Of a stretch of 48,531 nt of DNA, positions 43,097 to 48,531 are shown piece by piece (position 1 is the stretch's first letter; every line of letters starts with the position of its first letter). The DNA is from Planctomycetota bacterium. GTDB lineage: Bacteria; Planctomycetota; SZUA-567. The notes under the pieces were generated by a model. That model saw only the letters and a program-made list of their open reading frames with translations, had not been told where the DNA came from and did no database searches. Location of the stretch: positions 1 to 48,531 of the forward strand of contig JAISJR010000070.1 of assembly GCA_031261425.1 (NCBI GenBank), in the 5' to 3' direction. Made by a program: the position numbers and the translations under genes.

Positions 43097-44107
43097 ATGA
43101 TGAGCCAGCCACGCATTTTAATCGTGCGCCTGTCGGCGTTGGGCGACGCGGCGCTGACTTTGCCGCTATATTTTCGCCTGCGCGCCTTTTTCCCGGCGGC
43201 GTTTATCGGCTGGGTCATCGAAGAGCGCCACGCCGGTTTGCTCGCCGCCGTGCCGGGGCTTGACCGCGTTCACCTTTGGCGGCGCGAAGAAAAAAATTGG
43301 CGCGGCGCGCGGCGTTTGGCGCGGGAAATCAACGGCGAAAATTACGACCTCGCGCTCGACGCGCAGGGCTTGACCAAAAGCGCGATTTTGCCGTGGCTCG
43401 CCGGCATCAAGAGGCGTATCGGTTTTCGCCGCGCCCCGCTCGAAGCCCGCGAACTCGCGCCGTGGCTGGATAACGAATTGGTCGCGCCGCCGCCCGCGCT
43501 AACCCATATCGCCGCCCGCGCGAATTGCCTCGCCGCGCCGTTCGTTCCCGCCGAATTTACCGCGCCGGTAAAGTTTCATTTTCCCGACGCCGACCGGCAG
43601 GCAATCGGCGCGTGGCGGGCGGAACTCGCGACCGATAAACCGCTTTTGCTTTGCGGCGTCGGCACGAGTTGGGAAACCAAAATGTTGCCGCCCGAATATG
43701 TCGCGGAATTGCTCGCCGCCGCGCGCGGCTGGCAACCGGTCGTCGTTTGGGGACCGGACGAAGCGGCGAAAATTGCGGCGTGGCGGAAAATTTTCGGCGA
43801 CGCCGTCAAATGGGCGCCGCGCACGGAAAATGTCGCGCAGTTAATCGTTCTCTTAAATTACGCGACGGCTTACGCCGGACCGGACAGCGCCCCGCTCCAT
43901 TTGGCGTGGTTGCTCGACAAGCCGACGTTTAGTTGGTTCGGACCGAGTTCCGCCGACCGCGGCGCGCCGCCACCGAACGACGGCAAGCATCGGCATATCG
44001 TCGCGCACCCGCCGACGCGCCAACGCCGCGGCGCGATGATGTGGGACTTAAAACCGGAGCGCGTGTTGCCGGAATTCGCGGAATGGTTGGGAGCAATTAA
44101 CAATTAA
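43097..44107 (+). CDS. Glycosyltransferase family 9 (heptosyltransferase-like)
   Basis: 336 residues in the GT-B plan of ADP-heptose:LPS heptosyltransferases: ILIVRLSALGDAALTLPLYFRL at the N-terminus, YDLALDAQGLTKSA, GVGTSWETKMLPPEY and the C-terminal GPDSAPLHLAWLLDKPTFSWFGP. It probably adds a heptose or related sugar to the lipid A core; acceptor unknown. ATG ATG at 43097/43100 are both possible, with GGACGGAA upstream. The last residues (GAINN) and stop are read from a family A arm. Likely co-operates with the glycosyltransferase that follows. Confidence 0.9.
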   Translation: MMSQPRILIVRLSALGDAALTLPLYFRLRAFFPAAFIGWVIEERHAGLLAAVPGLDRVHLWRREEKNWRGARRLAREINGENYDLALDAQGLTKSAILPWLAGIKRRIGFRRAPLEARELAPWLDNELVAPPPALTHIAARANCLAAPFVPAEFTAPVKFHFPDADRQAIGAWRAELATDKPLLLCGVGTSWETKMLPPEYVAELLAAARGWQPVVVWGPDEAAKIAAWRKIFGDAVKWAPRTENVAQLIVLLNYATAYAGPDSAPLHLAWLLDKPTFSWFGPSSADRGAPPPNDGKHRHIVAHPPTRQRRGAMMWDLKPERVLPEFAEWLGAINN

Positions 44108-44222
44108 CAATTAACAATGCACAATTAACAATTATGGAGTTAATTAAAAATTTCGCTTCGCGAATACTGAAAATTTAATTCCATTAAAAAATTGTAATTG
44201 TGCATTGTTAATTGTTAATTCT
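44094..44222. repeat. Family A snapback element (ATTAACA arms)
   Basis: ATTAACA heptads, core TATGGAGTTAATT...TTTCGCTTCGCGAA...TTTAATTCCAT, and a complementary AATTGTT arm. It lies between the two glycosyltransferase genes. Confidence 0.88.
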
Positions 44223-44260
44223 TGAAAATCGGCAAATCATCGGGTTAGGCAAAAAAAACT

Positions 44261-45427
44261 ATGCGCATTATGCACATCATCACGCGCTTCATTCGCGGCG
44301 GGGCGCAGGAAAACACTTTGCTCTCGTTGCGCGGACAAGCCGCGGACAACGAGGTTTATTTGGTTACCGGCGACGCGGCGGGCGCGGAGGGGTCGCTCTT
44401 GCCGGACGCCGAAAAATTATCCGTCAAAATTATCGTCGTGCCGGAATTGATTCGCCCGATTGCGCCGCTAGCGGACTGGCGGGCGTATCGGCGTTTGCGC
44501 CAAATTATTCGCGACCTCCGCCCGGAAGTCGTGCATACTCATTCGAGCAAAGCCGGAATTTTGGGACGCCTCGCCGCCCGCCGCGAAAAAACGCCGTTCG
44601 TCGCGCACACGATTCACGGATTGGCGTTTCACCCTTATCAGAGCAAGTGGAAAAATTTCGCGTATATCGCCGCCGAAAAAATCGCGGCGCGTTATTGCGA
44701 TAAAATTATCACCGTCGCCGACGCGATGACCGCGCAAGCCGTCGCCGCCGGCGTCGCGCCCGCCGAAAAATTCGTTACCGTGTATAGCGGGATGGAAGTC
44801 GAACGTTTCGCTTGCGACGAGCGGCGCTATCAAGCGGCGCGGGAAAAATACGGTTTTGCGGCGGGCGACCTCGTAATCGCCAAGGTCGCGCGCCTGTTTG
44901 AATTGAAAGGACACGATTATCTTTTCGCGGCGTTCGCGGACTTGGCGCGACAAATTCCGGCGGCGCGATTGTTGATTATCGGCGGGGGCGAGTGGCGCGA
45001 GCGGTTGGAAAAGATGGCGCGCGAACTCGGTTTTGCCGATAAAATCGTGTGGACGGGTTTGCTCCATCCCGACGAAGTCCCGCGCGCGCTCGCCGCCGCC
45101 GACCTCGTGGCGCATTGCTCGTTGCGCGAGGGTTTGGCGCGGGTGATTCCGCAATCGTTGTTAATGGGCAAACCGACGGTCGCTTTTGACGTGGACGGCG
45201 CGAAAGAAATTTTGTCGCGCGTCGAAAATCGGTGGTTGGTCGCGCCGCAAAATGTCGCGCATTTGACGCAAGCGCTCGCCGCCGTCATCGCCGATTTGCC
45301 CGCCGCTAAACGTGCCGCGAATGAGCGCGGCGCGACTTTTTGCCGCGAACAATTCGCGTGGCAAACGATGTGTAAAAGGTTGGCGGAAATTTACGGCGAA
45401 AGGGAAAAGGTGAAAGGGAAAAGGTGA
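44261..45427 (+). CDS. Glycosyltransferase family 4
   Basis: 388 residues, GT-B fold. The N-terminus is MRIMHIITRFIRGGAQENTLL with the glycine-rich acceptor loop, then EVVHTHSSKAGILGRLAA, VAHTIHGLAFHPYQS and VYSGMEVERF. The C-terminal donor domain has VARLFELKGHDYLFAAF, LLIIGGGEWR and the E-x7-E-like HCSLREGLARVIPQSLLMGKPTVAFDVDGAKE. It probably transfers a hexose in surface polysaccharide assembly. The terminal EKVKGKR is read from GGGAAAA heptads. Confidence 0.92.
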   Translation: MRIMHIITRFIRGGAQENTLLSLRGQAADNEVYLVTGDAAGAEGSLLPDAEKLSVKIIVVPELIRPIAPLADWRAYRRLRQIIRDLRPEVVHTHSSKAGILGRLAARREKTPFVAHTIHGLAFHPYQSKWKNFAYIAAEKIAARYCDKIITVADAMTAQAVAAGVAPAEKFVTVYSGMEVERFACDERRYQAAREKYGFAAGDLVIAKVARLFELKGHDYLFAAFADLARQIPAARLLIIGGGEWRERLEKMARELGFADKIVWTGLLHPDEVPRALAAADLVAHCSLREGLARVIPQSLLMGKPTVAFDVDGAKEILSRVENRWLVAPQNVAHLTQALAAVIADLPAAKRAANERGATFCREQFAWQTMCKRLAEIYGEREKVKGKR

Positions 45428-45522
45428 AAGTTGAAAGTTGAAAAGGAAAAGCGGATAGGTTAGGATTCCCTCTTCCCTTTTCCCTCTTCCCTTTTCCCTT
45501 TTCCCTCTTCCCTTTTCCCTAT
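45404..45522. repeat. Family B snapback element
   Basis: GGGAAAA/AGTTGAA heptads overlapping the 3' end of the glycosyltransferase, core CGGATAGGTTAGGATTCC, then CTTCCCTTTTCCC-type heptads running to the ribosome binding site of the TSCPD gene. Confidence 0.85.
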
Positions 45523-45531
45523 GGAGAAAAA

Positions 45532-45783
45532 ATGAAACACACCCACCAAACCAACGGCACGTGTTCGACGGCGGTCTCGTTTGAGTTGCGCGACGGCAAA
45601 GTGCGCGGCGTGGAATTTACCGGCGGTTGCGACGGCAATTTGCAAGCCATCGGCAAATTGGTCGAAGGATTGCCGGCGGCGGAAGTCATCGCCAAATTGC
45701 GCGGCGTCAATTGCGACGGCAAAGGCACGTCGTGCGGCGACCAATTGGCGCAGGCGTTGGCGAAAGCGACGCGGCAATCATAA
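45532..45783 (+). CDS. TSCPD-domain protein (TIGR03905-like)
   Basis: 83 residues forming one TSCPD domain: NGTCSTAVSFELRDGKVRGVEFTGGCDGNLQAIGKLVEG and CDGKGTSCGDQLAQAL. The four cysteines suggest metal or redox binding; the same domain occurs at the C-terminus of some ribonucleotide reductases. The function of stand-alone members is not known. GGAG seven bases before ATG 45532 supports the start. It precedes the TerY-like genes on the same strand. Confidence 0.88.
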   Translation: MKHTHQTNGTCSTAVSFELRDGKVRGVEFTGGCDGNLQAIGKLVEGLPAAEVIAKLRGVNCDGKGTSCGDQLAQALAKATRQS

Positions 45784-45873
45784 CTACGCCGTAAAAATTA
45801 CGGATTACCGGCGGAGATAATTAAACCGCGCTATCATCAGACCGAAATTCACGCTTTTTATGAAAGGAACTTT

Positions 45874-46506
45874 ATGCGACGGCTACCTGTTTATCTTCTG
45901 CTTGACGTTTCCGGTTCGATGAGCGGCGAACCGATTGAAGCGGTGAAGAACGGCGCGCAAATGATGCACTCGGCGCTCCGCAAAGACCCTTACGCCCTCG
46001 AATCGGCGTTTATCAGCGTCATCACGTTCGGGAGCGAAGTCAAACAAATCGTGCCGCTCACCGAAGTCGCGCAATTTCAGCCGCCCGCGTTGCAAGCCGG
46101 CGGCGGCACGGCGTTCGGCGAGGCGCTCGAAAAAGCGGTCGAATGCGCCAACCGCGAAATCGTCAAAAGCACCCGCGAGCAAAAAGGCGATTGGAAGCCG
46201 CTCGTCTTTATTATGACCGACGGTTCGCCGACCGATAATCCCGAAAAAGGCATCGCCGCTTTCCAGAGTTACAACTGGGGGACGGTGGTGGCGTGCGCCG
46301 CGGGCGCGGGCGCGGATAAAACCCTTTTGCAACGGCTGACCGAAAACGTGGTAACGCTCGACACCGCCGACACCGCCACGATTGCGGCGTTTTTCAAATG
46401 GGTGTCGTCGTCGATTTCGACCAGCAGTAAAAAAGTCGATGAGCAAGGCGGCGACGCGAACGAACTCCCGCCGCCGCCGCCGGAAATCAATTTGGCGAAA
46501 CCGTGA
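45874..46506 (+). CDS. TerY-like VWA-domain protein, copy 1
   Basis: 210 residues consisting of a VWA domain with a full MIDAS: DVSGSMSGEPIEAVKNG at the N-terminus, GGGTAFGEAL and MTDGSPTDNPEKG. Related to TerY, a cytoplasmic VWA protein of tellurite and phage-defence-like operons, where it acts with a kinase and phosphatase; those partners are not here. No signal peptide. GAAAGGAAC precedes the ATG. A clear paralogue starts at 47300. Confidence 0.9.
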   Translation: MRRLPVYLLLDVSGSMSGEPIEAVKNGAQMMHSALRKDPYALESAFISVITFGSEVKQIVPLTEVAQFQPPALQAGGGTAFGEALEKAVECANREIVKSTREQKGDWKPLVFIMTDGSPTDNPEKGIAAFQSYNWGTVVACAAGAGADKTLLQRLTENVVTLDTADTATIAAFFKWVSSSISTSSKKVDEQGGDANELPPPPPEINLAKP

Positions 46507-46832
46507 GAAAGGGAAAAGGGGTAAGGGAAAAGGGAAAAGAGGTGAGGGAAAAGGGAGAAAGGGAAAAGGGAAAAGAAAGTAAGGGGAAAGGGAGAAAGTA
46601 AAAAGGGAAAAGAAAGTAAGGGGAAAGGGAGAAAGTAAAAAGGGAAAAGAAAGTAAGGGGAAAGGGAGAAAGGGAAAAGGGAAAAGAAAGTAAGGGAAAG
46701 GGAGAAAGTAAAAAGGGAAAAGTAACCGCCTTATCGACTCTTCCCTTTTCCCTTTTCCCTCTTCCCTTTTCTCTTTTCCTTTTTCCCTCTTCCCTTTTCC
46801 CTATCCGCTCTATCTCCCTTTTCCCTCTAAAA
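46507..46832. repeat. Long family B heptad array with higher-order repeats
   Basis: Left arm of GGGAAAA-type heptads with longer units of about 40 bases (GGGAAAAGAAAGTAAGGGG...GAGAAAGTAAAAA) repeated three to four times, core TAACCGCCTTATCGACTC at about 46722-46740, then TTTTCCC-type heptads to 46828. Complementary arms could fold back over most of the region. Confidence 0.88.
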
Positions 46833-46838
46833 AAGGAT

Positions 46839-47222
46839 ATGACGATGGACGTCGTCCGTGATTTTCGTGATTTGGTCGTGTGGCAAAGAGCGATGGATTT
46901 ATCCGTCGATATTTACCGCGCGACCAAGCGGTTTCCCAAAGAAGAACGATACGGCTTGACCAGCCAAATGCGGCGGGCGGCGGTTTCAATACCATCCAAT
47001 ATCGCCGAAGGAAACGGGCGCAACTCCGGTAGCGATTACTTGCGATTTTTAGCCATCGCCAACGGTTCGTTGGCAGAATTGAAAACGCAAATTTTATTGA
47101 GTGAGCGCATCGGTTATCTTGACCCGTCCGGCGCGGAAAAATTATTTGCATCTGCCAACGAGGTGGGTTGGATATTGGCGGGTTTGGTAAAAGCGTTGCA
47201 AAAGGAAAAGGGAGAAAGGTAG
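46839..47222 (+). CDS. Four-helix-bundle protein (S23/IVP, Avd-like family)
   Basis: 127 residues with the family landmarks: FRDLVVWQRAMDLSVDIYRATKRFPKEERYGLTSQMRRAAVSIPSNIAEGNGRNSGSDYLRFLAIANGSLAELKTQILLSERIGYL. The family includes proteins from intervening sequences in 23S rRNA genes and the Avd accessory protein of diversity-generating retroelements. ATG 46839 and ATG 46845 are both possible; AAAGGA favours the second. The last residues (KEKGER) are read from GGGAAAA repeat DNA. Family B elements with the same core flank the gene on both sides, and it separates two paralogous TerY-like genes. No reverse transcriptase is in the window. Confidence 0.93.
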   Translation: MTMDVVRDFRDLVVWQRAMDLSVDIYRATKRFPKEERYGLTSQMRRAAVSIPSNIAEGNGRNSGSDYLRFLAIANGSLAELKTQILLSERIGYLDPSGAEKLFASANEVGWILAGLVKALQKEKGER

Positions 47223-47297
47223 AAAAGGAAAAGGGAAAAGTAACCTCCTTATCGACTCTTCCCTTTTCCCTCTCTACCCCCCTTTTCCCTCTAAAAA
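47203..47297. repeat. Family B snapback element, same core as 46722
   Basis: GGAAAAG/GGGAAAA arm, core TAACCTCCTTATCGACTC at about 47241-47258 (one base different from the upstream copy), TTCCCTTTTCCC arm to within a few bases of the second TerY-like start. Confidence 0.88.
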
Positions 47298-47299
47298 TT

Positions 47300-47932
47300 A
47301 TGCGCCGTCTCCCCATCTACATTTTATTGGACACTTCCGGCTCAATGCGCGGCGAGCCGATTGAGGCGGTGAAGACCGGCTTGGCGGCGTTGTTGTCGAG
47401 TTTGCGGCGCGACCCGTATGCGCTCGAAACGGTCTATTTGTCGCTCATCACCTTCGACCGCGAGGTGAAAGTCGTCGCGCCGCTGACGGCGTTGGACGAA
47501 TTGGTTCTGCCGGCGTTGGCGACGCCGGAAACCGGACCGACGAATCTCGGCGCGGCGCTTGAACTGTTATTGACGCTTTACGACCGCGAAGTGGTGAAAA
47601 CGACGGCGGCGCAAAAAGGCGATTGGTTGCCGCTCTGCGTGGTGATGACGGACGGCTCGCCGTCGGACACGGCGTTGTTTAAGCAGATGACGGAAGCCGT
47701 CAAGAAATACCGTTTCGCCCGCATCGTGGCTTGCGCCGCCGGTCCGAAAGCCAAGACCGCGCCGCTCGAAAAATTCGCGACGGAAGTGGTTTCGTTAGAC
47801 ACGATGGACAGCAACACGTTCGCAAAATTTTGGCAATGGGTTTCGACCGCGATTAGTCACCAAAGCCAAACGACCGACGCGACGCCGGACGATTTGCCGC
47901 CGCCGCCGGCGGAAATTAAATTGGTGCTGTGA
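47300..47932 (+). CDS. TerY-like VWA-domain protein, copy 2
   Basis: 210 residues, the same length as the gene at 45874 and similar along its whole length: MRRLPIYILLDTSGSMRGEPIEAVKTG, TNLGAAL, KGDWLPLCVVMTDGSPSD and the C-terminal LPPPPAEIKL. MIDAS residues are kept. I start at ATG 47300 by match to the paralogue; the frame upstream is repeat DNA. There is no ribosome binding site because heptads reach to the start, unlike copy 1, so expression may be lowered or coupled. A terminator follows. Confidence 0.9.
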   Translation: MRRLPIYILLDTSGSMRGEPIEAVKTGLAALLSSLRRDPYALETVYLSLITFDREVKVVAPLTALDELVLPALATPETGPTNLGAALELLLTLYDREVVKTTAAQKGDWLPLCVVMTDGSPSDTALFKQMTEAVKKYRFARIVACAAGPKAKTAPLEKFATEVVSLDTMDSNTFAKFWQWVSTAISHQSQTTDATPDDLPPPPAEIKLVL

Positions 47933-47948
47933 GGGGGAAAGAGCGTCC

Positions 47949-47969
47949 GCCGCCGGTAGCGGCTTTTTT
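47949..47969 (+). terminator. Rho-independent terminator after TerY-like copy 2
   Basis: GCCGC-CGGTA-GCGGC stem-loop followed by six T, 17 bases after the stop codon. Confidence 0.8.
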
Positions 47970-47979
47970 CGCGACGGAT

Positions 47980-48531
47980 TTACAACGCGGCGATTTCGCT
48001 TTCCGTCAAGCCGGTAATCTGCGCAATCAGCGCCGGCGCTATTCCTGCCGCTTTCGATTTTTTGGCGACCTCCAATTGCTTTTTCCTTTCACCTATCTCA
48101 ATTCCTTGCGCTTGTCCGCGGAGAAGCGCACTATCTATCACATTGACGTTGTCGCGATAGATTTTCAGCGAGGCGTCGTAGGCGTCGCGTTCGCGTCTAT
48201 CCATCGCCGCTAAATTCGCCGTCGCAAACGCCTGCGTAAAAATCGGCTCGCGCAATATCGCCGGAATATCCGCAAGCCGCGCCAAATTCTTCAGAAAATA
48301 CAACCATTTATCTTTGTGCCCCGCCAACTCGTTTTCCGTTTTGTTGAACAACGGCATTTGCAAAAAAATAAATTCCAACTTGTCGGAAAACAGTTCGCCG
48401 TCTTGGTCTTTCAGATGAATATGGCGCGAAAATTTTTGCCGCTCTTCGGCTTCGTCGTAAAGAAAATCCAACACCGCGACGAAATAAACTTTACTCAATT
48501 GAAAATCCCATTCACTGCCTTGCGGCGCCTG
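47980..48531 (-). CDS. Rpn family PD-(D/E)XK nuclease/putative transposase, partial
   Basis: The frame is open to the window end, so the 5' part (with the nuclease active site) is missing. The visible 183 residues read GSEWDFQLSKVYFVAVLDFLYDE, then DQDGELFSDKLEFIFLQMPLFNKTENEL and DKWLYFLKNLARL, the usual central part of Rpn (recombination-promoting nuclease) proteins, and a C-terminal DNA-binding-like helix-turn-helix (KAAGIAPALIAQITGLTESEIAAL). These genes are often present in many copies per genome. Confidence 0.87.
   Translation of the reverse strand, partial: QAPQGSEWDFQLSKVYFVAVLDFLYDEAEERQKFSRHIHLKDQDGELFSDKLEFIFLQMPLFNKTENELAGHKDKWLYFLKNLARLADIPAILREPIFTQAFATANLAAMDRRERDAYDASLKIYRDNVNVIDSALLRGQAQGIEIGERKKQLEVAKKSKAAGIAPALIAQITGLTESEIAAL

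Noticed and set aside
46507-46832. CRISPR array
   Set aside because: The repeats are direct 7-bp and about 40-bp units without unique spacers of constant length, and no cas gene is present.
46839-47222. Diversity-generating retroelement based on the Avd-like protein
   Set aside because: No reverse transcriptase, template repeat or variable repeat pair could be found in the window; S23-type proteins are widespread without them.
45874-47932. Tellurite resistance operon
   Set aside because: Only TerY-like VWA proteins are present; terC, terD and terB families are not seen.

Overview
The window is about 48.5 kb of a bacterial chromosome with GC-rich genes and AT-rich gaps. The genes point to a Gram-negative-type, motile or chemotactic organism: ExbB/ExbD-like proteins, a family 9 (heptosyltransferase-like) glycosyltransferase, a cytidylyltransferase, an O-acyltransferase, CheA and a chemoreceptor. 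The gene mix (glucan water dikinase, VWA giant protein with ExbB/D, secreted HExxH peptidase, BioW, Rpn-type nuclease) resembles uncultured members of the PVC superphylum, but no rRNA or marker here settles this; the assignment is a low-confidence guess.

Layout. 1-628: palindromic intergenic element and heptad repeats. 629-2624: ispG (isoprenoid synthesis) converging on a small PIN-domain toxin-like locus. 2759-6687: glycogen synthase, bioW and an aspartase-type lyase. 6711-8860: an O-acyltransferase behind a 12-copy tetranucleotide tract that looks like a phase-variation switch. 8907-20020: a four-gene minus-strand cluster of a 2009-residue VWA protein, ExbD, ExbB and a 1171-residue TPR protein. 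20124-24604: pilin-like peptide, SNase-like nuclease, stand-alone MshEN-domain protein, STAS protein and anti-sigma-type ATPase. 24932-31840: UDP-glucuronate decarboxylase-like enzyme, glucan water dikinase-like enzyme, NAD(P)HX dehydratase and RibF. 32097-34183: tsaD and a secreted HExxH peptidase. 34297-38998: cheA and a chemoreceptor. 39423-42736: cytidylyltransferase, tRNA-Ser(GGA), a Pro-rich small protein, an FlhB-C-like protein, yidD, tRNA-Ala(CGC) and a branched-chain aminotransferase. 43097-48531: two glycosyltransferases, a TSCPD protein, two TerY-like VWA proteins separated by a four-helix-bundle gene, and an Rpn-family nuclease cut by the window end.

The most striking property is not a gene. 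Nearly every intergenic gap holds a snapback element whose two arms are tandem 7-bp repeats complementary to each other. At least fifteen copies (family A) share a short core with a GGAGTTT box and the mini-hairpin sequence GCGAAGC (or its complement), although arm sequence differs from copy to copy (AGAGTTG-, ATTAACA-, ATTAAAA-, GAATTAC-type). A second set (family B) has GGGAAAA/TTTTCCC arms; two copies with the same core flank the four-helix-bundle gene. Element arms often supply the last codons and stop codon of neighbouring genes. Two further families are present: a 9-bp AATTCGTGT type (C) and one with long terminal inverted repeats (D). Heptanucleotide repeats of this kind are known from filamentous cyanobacteria (STRR sequences); the shared mini-hairpin core, arm swapping and link with a four-helix-bundle gene are the features here that most deserve follow-up.
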